NCBI RefSeq assembly: GCF_901709675.1
Contig: NC_051099.1
Location: 5,706,001-5,770,000, forward strand
Reading direction: 5' to 3'
From: Syngnathus acus
Taxonomy: Eukaryota > Chordata > Actinopteri > Syngnathiformes > Syngnathidae
DNA: 64,000 nt
The notes below the pieces were generated by a model that did no database searches, had not been told where the DNA came from, and saw nothing but the letters and a program-made list of their open reading frames with translations. The position numbers and the translations under genes were made by a program. Below are positions 46,410 to 58,879 of this stretch, piece by piece (position 1 is the first letter of the stretch; each line of letters opens with the position of its first letter).

Positions 46410-49400
46410 GTCTACATCATCACATCCCTCAGTTGGGAGTTATTTATTAGCCATTGGGGGAGCTAAAAAAATTGCCTTCCAGCTGTAGAAATGTTTCCTC
46501 TCTTCCGATATATGATATGTATTGGCACTTGAAATGTAGGCCCATACATCTGTTAAGAGCTTTTGTCCAGGTTTTCCATCATCTTCACCAGAAGAATTTT
46601 TTTTTAAGGAGTAGAAGGTGAGTCCAAGTAGCCACAGATTTTACTGTCTGGAGAAATGTGAAGCAGTGACGCACATTGAAAAGTGACATCACCATGGCGA
46701 CGGGCTCGTAGTGATCTGGCAAGGTCTCATTTGTCTCATTCTTACAAATGAGACATGTACTTACGGCATTTTCGAGGCCACGAGCCCTTCCACTTAAACG
46801 ATCTGCATGTAAATAATAATAAAAACAACATATTTTCTTACTGAAAGTTTAACTGGGGAAAGTAATGATCATCAACTTTTTAAAAGTGGTCGAATGGTAG
46901 CACAGACAAACTAGTAGCATTGATTGAAAACTGGTTGAATATAAACGTCATGATTTCCATTGCGGCTGAAGTTGGTTGAGCTTTTTGCAGGCCAAATCCA
47001 GAGAGGAGCACACGGCAAATGCCTTGGCTCCGCTTCTGTGTTGCGGCTTTTACCGACTCACTCGTATCCAAACCAGCTGTGAGGGCTCTGTCCAAAGCAG
47101 CGCTCCACTTGATCAAAAAGATTAGGGACCCCTGCAACCCGCCTACTTTGATGTATACAGCCCTGCCGGGAGGCCGCCGCCGGAGACCTTGCTCGGCTTT
47201 AAAACACTCATTTGGGATCTTTGGCTGTTATTATCTTTTTTTTTTTCCGCCATTTTCCTGCCCTCCGCGCCCACGCAGCCCGAGAGGTTCTCGAAAGATG
47301 TCATCGGTGCGCCAGACCTCGCGGTTTGGCTTATTGCACATGACGGGGTCCTGCGAGGATGAAAAGCATGAGGGAGTTGCTACGTTGACGACTTGAGCAG
47401 ATGACAAAAGCCGCTGAAATGAGAAATGTCTGCGCTTCTGGATCTGCGGGAGACGCCGCATGCTTTCCTGCGCGCAAGTGTCATCTGGCAAGCCATGCGT
47501 TCATTACTGACATATTCATAAATGTCGCTGACTTAATAGACACTTTTTTGTTCACAATTCAAAAGCGCTCCCAGTTGTCCTCATAAAAGCCCAACCATGT
47601 GAAACCTTCCACTGTATTGGGGAAAGGGCTCATCCGTTACAGCTTGTAAAAACACCCAATCCAAAAAGAGAAATGCAAACTTAGCTTGTTCGTAAGCTAC
47701 CATGTTAGCGCTTTCCTTTTCCGTTATGATTAGCTAGCATAAATCGGGGCTTTACAAGAACAACCGAGTTCCAAACCTAAAATAGCCGAGATGTGAATAC
47801 ACTCCTTGCTCGAGTAAAAACAGTCATAGATATAAATAGGTCGATACATCATGTCCCCTTTAGACGATGTGCCTAGAGCGGATGCTAGGCTAAAATCCAT
47901 CTGAAAAGCTGCAGTGCAGGCCAACTTGTTTGTGTTGTGTTGTTTGGATTCCCCGCAGACACTTTCAGACTGATCGACTATTCATGGGGCATTGGCTTTT
48001 TTTCCGAGCCATCTGCATGTAGGTCACACTGCTAGCTGGTAGAACAGCGACAAAGCTTCGTGGAGTTCAGCGCGACGGATGGAAAATTAGAGAAGCGCGG
48101 TCGGAAAGTTACTTCCTAAAGACCGTCTAGATGGATTTAACAAGTCTTCTGCAGTCGGGTGTTTGCCACACAGGATGTCGTTGGATTTTTAGGGAAGCTT
48201 CCAAAGGGTCTTAGGTTTTCTCGACCCCGCGTGATAACAAATGGAGGCATCGGAGCCTTCCGACTAAATTCCCACGCTCGAGTGTCACACATTAACCTCG
48301 TTATCGTTTTCCAACAGAGTCTCCCATGTCTTCCCGCTCATTCACTTTTGTCTGGCTGCCACAGAACGAGGAGACTCCCATGTTACCCCCCCAAAAGTTC
48401 TCCCTGTGAATATGCGGCGTCAGAGGTTGCTTGGGGGTCAGTCGGGAAACCTGCGGAGGGCGCCGGACATCTCTGGGAAAGCGCTATAATAGTCTCGCTC
48501 GCTCATTGCCAAGACAATGGAGGCAATTGTCATCGGAACGTCTTGCAAATAAATCATGACGCGCCTCCCTCACATGAGCTTGTAATTGCCGCTTCTGTTT
48601 TCAACTTTTGCGCTGGGCTTATGTTCGTTTAAATGGCGACTAGATCTATGAGCCAGGGTGCGGCTTATTCTACTTGTAAATGCTAAGAAAATAATAAAAT
48701 AGCCGGTGCATTCATTTGCGACATCCAAATATGCTCCACTTCCTTCCGCCCAACAAGCGAAAGCAGCGAGGAAAAGGACTTTTCAAAACGGGAAACATCC
48801 CCGAGGATAAGCATGCCCGCCAGTGCTACAAATACCTCGTTTTACTTTCATCCTCTGCGGCGTTTTCCTCTCCCGTGTAATTTATCTCGCGTTTGCAGGA
48901 GGCCGTCGACGTAACGTTTATATCCAGGACGTCCTCCGCTGGCTTTATAAAGACAATCCAGTCTTGTTCTTTTGATTTTCCTTTTGTCTTCTGCTGGAGA
49001 GCGAAACGAGCTCTTATGCAGAATTTGCGCCTGTTCCTGCTTTAATGCACGATTAGCACCGTACAATTTTAAAACTCATAAATTGGGGCACGTGTAAGTC
49101 AAGATAACACTCGACTTATTAAATGCCACTAGGTGACAATGTCGCTCTGCCCAAAATCTTCCCTCCATTACAGGCGTCTTCTGGTTTCACTTTGGTTTAA
49201 GCCCAGCGGACTGCTCGTTACCCGACATCAACAATCGTACGGGGAAATGTCAACACTAATTGCCTGTTCGGTGACCTTTTGTATTATCGTGTGAGTACGT
49301 CTTGAACAAATGGAGTGATTTACAAACTACGTGTGGAGTGGTTCCTCTCATACAAAATAGGGATATGACAATCCCACTTCAACTAAGTTTAATAAGTCAC

Positions 49401-50624
49401 GAACTGGAATTGTATTAGTTGTTGTTGTTTTAATCAAGAATATTCTGTGGGTTTTATGATATTGTGTGTCTACGTGTGTTGCTCCAGCGTTTGTGTTCAA
49501 ATAGCCATTGCTTGCAGAGGTATTGTGGCACAACGTTCGATGCTCATTGTTAGCCCGTCAATGGCTTTTTCAATTAAGCGTGTTAAGCTAGCACGGACAT
49601 GAGGCAGTTTGTTGTTTAATGTGGAATTTCTGTTGTTTAATGTTTGTTGTGTAATGTTGAATTCTTTTTGTTTGTTTTTCATTGTAAGCCCTTTGCTTCC
49701 ATTTGGCCCTGATCACCGATGCACATAGTTTGTCCGAAAATTAGCCAAGTGCGCGCCCGTGTCGACCGACGCTAATGGTTTTACAATGGTTGTTAGCCAG
49801 CTGTTTTGTGTACAGGCGCAAAAAAAAATTGGCTAACGTGTCAATAGGATACACCGTGGGGGATGAGCAAAAGGCTGTGAAAGCACTTTTACTCCTCAAG
49901 CCCAAAAGCAAAAAAAAAAAAAAAAGACCACACAACACCAGTGTGCACATTTGTTTTGTCTTTGTAAGCAATCCTACTGGATGTGAGTCATTTCTCCCCA
50001 AAAGTGGACTGTAACAAATTCCTTTAAGGTTCAGCTGTAAGCCATCTAAAAATAAAGACCAAGACAAAAGATTCTGGAATGGAGCAGAAACAGATGGCAG
50101 CAGCCAGCCAGTCTACAGCCTTACTTTGTAGTAAAAAGATTTTGAAAAAAGATCACCTGCTATTTAAAGATGATCACGTTTAAAATGGAATTTTTGAACC
50201 ACACTGAAAAGGAAAATATTAGTGTCCAATGTTTGCCATCACATCTTTGACAGGCATCTGTCCGGAAATATCATCCCTTTATCTGATGCCTTGCAAATGT
50301 GCACCGGGATGAGCAACCGGGCTGGGGAGCAAGAGACGAGCCTCCTCCTGATAATTCCGCCCAACATGAGCAATGACGAGCTGTCAACGTGTCAACACGC
50401 GCCCTATCCATCTTTTCCCGACAAGGCCGTCGCAGATGGGAGAGTCGCGATGCTGCCCGTCGCGGCGTCCGCTCTGTGGAATTGATGTTGTTTGTACACA
50501 GTCGACTTCTCTCTGCTTAATGGCTGATTAAGTCGACACAAACGAGAGAGCCCGTGACTGATGAGGCCGACCGCGCCGCGCCAACAATGTTGGGAATAGG
50601 AAAAAGCTAGCTAGCGCGACTTGT

Positions 50625-50671
50625 TCCATCCATCCATCCATCCATCCATCCATCCATCCATCCATCCATCC
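50625..50671. repeat. (ATCC)n tetranucleotide microsatellite
   Basis: About eleven perfect CATC/ATCC repeats. Confidence 0.95.
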
Positions 50672-52620
50672 GACGTAAGATTACGTCATCTTTGCTGGCA
50701 GCAAGGTTGTAGACTCATTTTAATTCTAAGGACCAGTATAAACTCTAAATTAAAAAAGGTCAAAATATTCTGCAAAATGTTCAAATCCTGAGTCACAGCC
50801 AAATAAGCGCTTCCCGACTTGTTTAACAGTATCAGCGGGCTTCTATTAAATGCGTTCCATATCTGACCCATGTTAAGCTCATGTAAATCCCAAAACACCA
50901 AGAATGACTTTGATGTTAAAAGGCTACAATTGAGCCGGTGAACCTTTGATACTCTCGCATTCCTTGTCTTATTCCCAAAAATCCGCAGGGGAGAGTGTTT
51001 TTTTTTTTCCACTCGGTTCCTCTGCCAAGTGCCACTGAATGCCAACCCATCGCAAAAAAACCTTGCAAATCCGTAGTCTGCTTCAAAGGTGCACTCATTT
51101 TTTGGTGGGGGGTAATATTTGCAGTCGGGAGGATATTAAACATGTTGGCTTGGCGCATTCCGTTCAACAGAAACAACAGATGAGGGTGATAAGTTCAAGT
51201 CGGACATGGATGAAAACAACTTTGCTTTTTATGGGGCGGCTTTTTGTTTTTTTGGCCTCACGCTCCAGATAAGTTTGGTTTGTAGCTCATCAAGCGTGTG
51301 ATTGTGCCTGGCTTTTGTTCATAGCGGACCTTCACTAAGTTCTTAAACGCAAGCTGCCCTGTTCTGTCTAAACAGATTGAAATAGTGCGGTTAAAAGATA
51401 GCAAATGATTCCACCCTTGGAATCTAGTCCCATTGGGAAATCCTGTTGGTTTGGTTGGTGGGAATAACCTTCAGGGTAGCTCTCAAAATAACCTTTTGAG
51501 GGTTTTCAAAGAGTAAAAATACACAAAACCTTCCCCCCTGCAGCACCTTCTAGTGTTGGTAAATTTACTGAGCCATCTGTAATTTCTATCATGAGCCAAC
51601 CCACGAAAAAATTTATTTACACAAATCTGAAAAGACACAGGACATTTCACTTTGAGCGACATTTTGGTTGGTCCTGCACGGTGGTGATGTTTGATGAGCC
51701 TCCAAAAAAGCACAAGGAAGCGCAAGATGGTTGCTTGTAAGCGCAATATAGCGTTCTTGATTGACATTCAATCTGAAACAAAAGCACTCCAGAGTGTACT
51801 TGGAATAAGTGCAATATGCGCAGCGATAGAAGGGCAAGCCGAGCTCGCTTTGAATGAAACTGGTGCCTTCCATGAGACTGCGCTGTAAAAACGTACTTAT
51901 TAAATGTGACCTGTAAACGTAAAGGAAATGCTTGAAAAGGCGTCAAGTGCGCAGTGGGGATATAAGTGGCTGAGATTTGATGCTAATCACTTGAATAGTG
52001 TGGAGGAAAAAAAACAGGCTGATTTCTCAATGAGGTGGAAAAGTCGAGCCATACTGTAACTAGTCCTGACCTAGATTATGCTGAGTTTAACCTTGCTGCT
52101 GTGAATTAAAAAAGAAAACAAAGATATTTTCTCCAGTGAGGTTAGCTGGTCGTACTTAGCAACGGTAGCTAAAGGAAAAGGTCAACTCCCTTCTAGTCTG
52201 AGCTATGGGACATGCTAGGTGCTTCTCAATGGCGCTCGCTTAATGGTGATTAATGACTTCACCTGGCGGGACACCCAAAGGCTAAAGGAAATCAGTCGCC
52301 AGTAAACTCAGCGGCAGTTCATGAAAAAGCCCAAAGCTTTTCATCAAGCTCCCGTCATGGATTTGTTCTTTACGTGTTGCCACTGCAAAGTCGCCTAATG
52401 GAAAGACTGGAAAAACAGTTGCGTTGAATCACGGGCCAGTTTTCCGCCTCGTCTCCGGGGAGTCATTGGCCGAAGTAAATGGCTAACCGGCGCGCTAGCA
52501 CTTACGGCTTTGGCTACTCTGTCATTTAAAGTACATCTGCGCGGCAAGGCGAACACAATTACAGCTCTTTTGCATCCTTTCGGACGAGTGTCCAAGGATA
52601 GCAATTTCACTAACGCACTT

Positions 52621-52688
52621 CAATTTTTTTTTTTTTTCCATGTGTGGCTTCTTCTCTTCTCCCTCCTTGCTGTATACAGGTAAGATAC
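52621..52688 (+). other. ncam1: candidate recursive splice site 2 in ncam1 intron 1
   Basis: A T run (52625-52637) and a second C/T tract (CTTCTTCTCTTCTCCCTCC, ending about 52668) lead to TGTATACAG|GTAAGATAC, with the junction at 52679|52680. Both halves are strong: a long pyrimidine tract with CAG, then GTAAGA. It lies 32.5 kb into the intron and 13.6 kb after the first such site. If the following sequence is defined as an exon, candidate closing donors are GTAG|GTAGGT (52800|52801, exon of 121 nt) and TTCAG|GTGAGG (52963|52964, 284 nt). In phase 1 the frame reaches a stop (TGA) within about 90 nt, so inclusion would truncate NCAM1 right after the signal peptide. Confidence 0.65.
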
Positions 52689-53968
52689 ATATCTTTTCAA
52701 ATGATACCTTTAAAACATTAACTTGCAGTTTGTGCTCAAAGTTTTGGGCCAACGTTTTGTTTTGACATTTTTAGCCCACTCCAGGAAGTACAAAACGTAG
52801 GTAGGTGCAAAAAACAAGATCAATATATCCCAGATTTTTATTCAAGGTTATGATTTGGATGTGTTGGACCTCGCCAGGAGTTATAAGTCTGTTTGTGACC
52901 CGCCTCGACCCACTTGTTTGTCCTCCTTTTCGCTGACTCTCACAAGGTTAGATTGAAATTCAGGTGAGGTCTTTCTTCTTTCGAGGCAGAGGATTCATTG
53001 TCTCCGGTCGAGCGGCTCGTCGGTATTCGCGGAGGGGGGTCGAGACCGCCGTCGCCGGCGTAATAATCCGAAAGGCTTATTGCATTGTCCTCGTCCGTCC
53101 TCCACCCCCGATCCATAAATCATACATGCGACTCTATCGCTTTGCCGTAGCTGTTTTTTTTTTGTTTTTTTTAACAAGCATGCCATTGCAGTCAATGAAG
53201 CGGAAGCAAAGTGGCGACTTTGTGGCAGGCAGGGCAGGTTAGAGGAAATTCAGACATCAAGCCATTTCCACTGCTTTGGCGGGAAGTATGCGCCATTCAT
53301 TCCGCAGATGTCGGAAGTGCCTTAGATTGAATTATGTGTGGGACTTGATACGTTACATTCCATCTCCGGCCTAACATATATATTTGATATGAGGAAGGAC
53401 TGAATTCTGGAGACGGTGAGGTCGATGCCGCGCTGCCATAAATATTCCAAGCGTGAAAAATCAACCAGCATACCTGACCTAGTGTGCTTGTCACAAGAAG
53501 TTTGCAAAACAGCTGCTTGACGTGCCACACGGTCATTAGTAGAGGAAGGCATTCGTTGGTAGATGTCCACCCGGGGGCCCGAGCACGTCGGCCTCGCACG
53601 CACGCCAGCGAGCTCAACATCCGTTATTGCACACCGGAGGGGAGAGGAGTCTTACGCCGATCCAGCGTCAGCGTTTTTGGAGCTTAATAGCTCAGGTGTT
53701 TGGAAAGCGGGTCTCAAAGTGCATGTTTTGACGAAGGGGAACGAGCGCTGTTAAAGAATATTCTGTGGACTTTGATTATTGTGTTGCGTTGTATCTGGAA
53801 GGAGATTCTTGATTTCAAGGGATATATCATCGTGCGTGTTGGCCGTCTGGAGGGCTCCCAACATGATCAAAATTTAAATCTGAATTGTGGAAAAACTATA
53901 TTTGGCTTGGTTTGATGTTAGCTTGCTAGCTAATCCAAACAAATGTGTACTGCTAATTTATGGACGAT

Positions 53969-54214
53969 TACAGTATTTTCCGCACTATAAGGCGCACCGG
54001 ATTATAAGGCGCACCTTCAATGAATGGCCCATTTTAAAACTTTGTCCATATATAAGATATATACATTTGGCCCGTGGGCCGGACTTTGGACACGCCTGCT
54101 GCAGTGGCTCAATATTGGTCCATATATAAGGCGCACCTGATTATAAGGCGCACTGTCGGCTTTTGAGAAAATTTGAGGTTTTTGGGTGCGCCCTATAGTG
54201 CGGAAAATACGGTA
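53969..54214 (-). repeat. TIR element, TACCGTATTTTCCGC family, embedded-segment subfamily, inverted
   Basis: It begins TACAGTATTTTCCGCACTAT and ends GTGCGGAAAATACGGTA. The interior (TTCAATGAATGGCCCATTTT, then GGCCCGTGGGCCGGACTTTG) is the reverse complement of the copies at 13969 and 16259, so it is inserted in the opposite orientation. It has a single rather than double copy of the AAAATGGGCC unit. Confidence 0.87.
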
Positions 54215-56485
54215 TATAGTTTTCTTCGTGCCTTCAGTCCTGCAAAATGCATGAAAATGGCTTGTCTCCTTTGTTTCTTTTCAAGCGCCAACTATCACAA
54301 TGCCAAGATCAGAAGGTGTTTGTGTGCCCTTGAAAAATTGATGACACAAACCGCGAGAAGGAATCTATTCACCGAGCGAGTGCGGGGGGATTTGTTGCCC
54401 TCCTCGGGAATGATTTTTAGCCAGGTAGGTAGCGGGATAAATTTAGCTTTGTAGGGAGAAATCTCAATGATTCACTGTAAAGTAGCAGCGGCGGCGCCGA
54501 TGCTTTGTTTGTCACGGCTTCCCGCATGAGGTAATCGGGCCCAGTTGATCTCCCTTCATAAATCTTAAATAAATCATTTTCGTTTATGCATACAAGCCCC
54601 TTTTCTTCTCACCCCTCTGGGTTTTATTGACGCAGCTTGTGGATAGCTGCCTTTGTTGCAAGGTTGAATTTGGCATGCAGATGAAAAAAAAGAATCAGTC
54701 TTGAGCTCTGGAAAAGGTCAGCGAGTGTTTTGATGTTTGACGGCAATGTGTGCGAATAACCCCTACCTGTCCTCGGTGAGCTGCTCTCTCACGCATTTCT
54801 ATAGTCATAAATATGCAGCTCAAGACACCGTGGAAGATCAAACTTCAAAGAAAACAAAGAAGAAAAAAAAGTGTTATTTGTGTACGGGAATGAAAACGCA
54901 ATACTTTCATATAAGTTCAGTATGCCTCGATAACAAATTTAGTTATATGAAACTCTGTCAAGGGATTTATTTAGCATTTTTTACATTATTTTTCCATGTG
55001 GCGCTGATATAAGTTTTTTTTTTAGGGTTGCCTTAGGTTACGATCATTAAAACGGCTTTAAATGAGGCACTCAATCTTGAGTTTGAATGACAAAAGTGTA
55101 TTAATTGGTATGGTAGGTGCCGATTATTTGTTCGAGGTGCGTTGCGTCAGCTTCCTGCGTTAACAGGTGACTGGCGAGCTGCCATATTGTTGGCTGCGTT
55201 TGTGAAACGTGCGATGTTCTTCACGCTTTAATGAGCACTTCTTTTGCCTTTAACTTTTCCTCTGTTCTTTGTCTGCACTCACTTCCCTCCTCTTCACTTC
55301 CTCGTCCCAGTTTTGGATCAGAAGGTGGTGCCAAGCTCCAACAATGCTTTAATAAAAGGGATAGTTTGAGGCGCATGGAGAGAAGTGCATAAAGCTTCTT
55401 TTTTTGGGAGGTTTTTTTTGGGGGGCACCCCCACCGTTCTTCCCCCGGCTCGTTTGTCGCGCCTCGTTTGTTTTGTGGTGAGAGAGAGTTCACAGCTTTC
55501 ACAGAAGCGCAGGATGTGAGGCGATAGTTAGTTTGCGTCGCGTTCTGGCTGCCGTCTGATGAGATTTAACAATGACCTTCTCGCTGGTGTGTGGCCTCAA
55601 CGCGACTGATAAATGCGCTAAAATTATCCTTGGACTTCAAGCGTGTTTTTGCTTGTTTAGCATTGATATTTCCGTCCCAAGGGAATGCCTTTGAAAAGTT
55701 GAAATGTGGTTTATGAAAAATACACAGGTATGAAATTTGATGATATTTGATCTCTTCTGTTCAGATGTTTTGCTTATATTGAACCTGTTTTTGTCCAAGG
55801 GCAACATGGTGCCATAATAGTCGACACGAGCCATTAAGGCCTTTTAGGGACTCCGAGTTCCTGGTGAGTGATGTCATCAATTATATGGAAGGGAAGTGCC
55901 GCTGCTTTCGACTATCTGCGGCCATATTGTCATTCTGCACGTGTAGTGTCGTCATCGCCAAGGAAACGAGGAAATCTGTTGATGACATTTATGGGGATCA
56001 TTTGTCGTGTTTGTGTGTGTCTGTGTGTGTGTGTGAGAGAGAGATGACGAACGGCGTCTAATTGTCTCAGTAGCTCACCTCACCTCACCGGGGCACCTGG
56101 CATGGCAACGGTGAACCAAAACAATTCATCACCAGGGGAATTTAGGACTTGAAAGTAACGCTTTTCAAATTGTTCATGCGTGGTTAACTGAAGTCAGCTG
56201 TTATTTGACCACATAAAAGTGAGACGTTGATCCGGCAGTTAACAAATCAAACGTGTCGACTTAAAATCCAGATAAGGTTTTCTTGCAAAAGTGAGATTCC
56301 CTCTCTTGCCTGTCATCATTCAGTCGCGACAAGTCTGCTGCGAGTTTGTGAGAGGATTAAGTTGTGTTTCTAAAGGGCCCGTCAGTCTCGGATCTTAAAA
56401 GCAGGCATAAGCCAGACATTAAAAAAAATACAAACAAATTCTCGCATTGTTTTATTATTATATTATAAATTATTATATATTATCC

Positions 56486-56810
56486 ACCGTATTTTCCAGA
56501 CTATGAGGCGCACCTAAAAACCTAAAATTTTCTCAAAAGCCAACAGTGTGCCTAATAGTCCTGTGCGCCTTATATATGGACCAAATTCCTAAATTTAAAC
56601 CGGCCCGAAGCATTGTGTCATGAAATCAAAATAATGAAATGAAAAAAAAATTGGCGAATGATTTGATTTGGATTAAAAATCTGACATGATGCATTAAGGG
56701 TGCGCCTTATAGTCCGGTGCACCTTATATAAGGACAAAGTTTTAAAATGGGCCATTCATTGAAGGTGCGCCTTATAGTCCGGTGCGCCTTATAGTCCGGA
56801 AAATACGGTA
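56486..56810 (+). repeat. TIR element, ACCGTATTTTCC family, second subfamily
   Basis: Ends are ACCGTATTTTCCAGACTATG and AGTCCGGAAAATACGGTA. The interior has CCTAAATTTAAACCGGCCCG and GTGTCATGAAATCAAAATAA, not found in the 14/16/54 kb copies but shared with the copy at 58477. Confidence 0.87.
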
Positions 56811-58054
56811 TATATGATTATGGGACTTCATTTTAGTTAGCGGCTCATTTTTGCACTGCTCCGGCAAACGCTAGAAGAAAGCAAAATGCCAAGCATCCTG
56901 GTGAGGCATAACTTGTGAAAAACAAAGAAACAAACAAAATAAAAGCTATATTGTACCTGTTTTCCCTCATGATAACCTCGCCGGCTCTCAGACGTATAGC
57001 CAGCGTGACAACGCGAAGCCCATTTCCTTTTCAATTGTTTTCTCAGTGCACCAAAAGAAAGGCGGCAGATTGCGTCGGCCCGCCACTCGTTCACCTTAGG
57101 AACCTGAGCTGCGCTCGCTTGCTCGGCTTGGAAAATAGATGTTTAACATAGCTAAGGGCGGTCGGGCGTTTTGAAACCCCCGTAGAAGGTGGCAAATAAC
57201 CAGAAAGTGACGCAAGTGCTGAAAAGATGAAGTTTGCCGAGCCACGGGTGGTGGCATTTTCAAACATTTCAGAATAAAAATAACCACAGGCTGCTGGGTC
57301 CGTCACCCTTTTTTTTTTGCTTTTTAGAAAGGTAATGGCAAACTTTAAGTGGCTCTTTATGGAGATGACATAAGAAAGCAACATTTGAGGATAGGTGGAA
57401 ACATGTGCCTGATGTATGAAGCTTAAAAGCGCCTCCTGACCTTGGATCCATTCATTCCATATGACACCAATTTCATAAGCCGTTAGTGTCTGTAAAAAAA
57501 TGGAGCGAGAGCCGTTTAGCTGAGTCACCGAACTGCCGCCGTGCTTCGCTGGTCTTTTATGGTCTTAGTCTGCTGTGTATCACGCTGAGATGTTTGGAGT
57601 GACCTTATTTAGCAAGAAACAGCTAAGAGTCAGATACAGTAATAATTTTGTTAAATTGATAGCATCACGAAAAATATCAGAACGTAATATACGAGCGGTT
57701 TGTTAGCAAGATCTACACGACTGAATCATGAATAAATAACATTAAAAATCGGGTTGTTTTTTTTCCTCAACCTTGATGATATGTTTGTTTCATTTTACCG
57801 CCGCACTTTGATTCAATCGCTCGGGGAAAACACACTTGAAGCCATTCTAATTGGAGTCATGTATCACGGCCTCATTCATGAACACAATTAAAGGTGCCAT
57901 TGTTGACTTTTGTTGGCACACCGTCCAGGGATTTGATGTTCTTTCCGATCATGGCGTATCCGGAGCGATTACCATCAAATGTAACGCTTGGGTATTTGCG
58001 GCAGAAAAGAAATTTGATGTATTCAAGGCGCACCTTGACACACGCGGAGGCTTA

Positions 58055-58068
58055 GTTGTCATGGTAAC
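58055..58068. promoter_or_regulatory. RFX X-box-like motif (one mismatch)
   Basis: GTTGTCATGGTAAC differs from GTNRCC-N2-RGYAAC by one base in the left half site. The right half is perfect. Confidence 0.25.
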
Positions 58069-58476
58069 GGGCAGATACTCTGGCAGGTTAAATAACTACG
58101 TGTCGAGCTAAAAACAAGAGCTGGAAAGCAGTTGTCTTGGCAGGTTGGAAGAAGGGTGGCCGGATTTGATATGATAGACGGCGGGCACGCAACATGTGTT
58201 CTTCATAAACTCATGAGGCGGACTGGACGCTTGCCAAAACGCGTTAAGAGTGTGTCTTTGGTTTTTACAAGGGAGGTGATGATGACTAAGTGATGTCCAG
58301 TTTGCTGTCCTCCAAGACCTTTTGGCTCACTTTGAGTGTGCGGCCCCGTCTGCGTCTTTTGCCACTTTCGCCATTAACATTATTTGTTTTCTTCATCTGG
58401 AATTTGTTCAGTTTAGATTTGTAATTCACTGACTTCATAGTTAGCAGAGTTGAAAAATTTAATTATGTGATTTATT

Positions 58477-58879
58477 TACCGTATTTTCCGGACTACAAGG
58501 CGCACCTAAAAACCTAAAATTTTCTCAAAAGCCGACAGTGCGCCTTATAGTCCGGTGCGTCTTTATATATGGACCAAATTCCTAAATTTAAACTGGCCCG
58601 AAGCATTGTGTCATGAAATCAATCATAAGTGGCCCGCTGAAGACTATGAATCATGAATCAAAAAGACTATGGATCATTATTTTGTGATTATAAAGTAATT
58701 TGTTGCGTCTGAAGTTGAAATAAAAAAGATAAAATGGAGAATGATTTGATTTGGATTAAAAATCTGACATGATGCATTAATGGGTTATAGTCCGGTGCGC
58801 CTTATATAAGGACAACGTTTTAAAATGGGCCATTCATTGAAGGTGGTCCGGTTCATTTTATAGTCCGGAAAATACGGTA
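58477..58879 (+). repeat. TIR element, TACCGTATTTTCCGG family, second subfamily, longer copy
   Basis: Ends are TACCGTATTTTCCGGACTAC and AGTCCGGAAAATACGGTA, bounded by TA. It shares CCTAAATTTAAACTGGCCCG and ATTTGGATTAAAAATCTGAC with the copy at 56486. It is longer because it retains a segment (about 58627-58735) absent from that copy. Confidence 0.87.
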
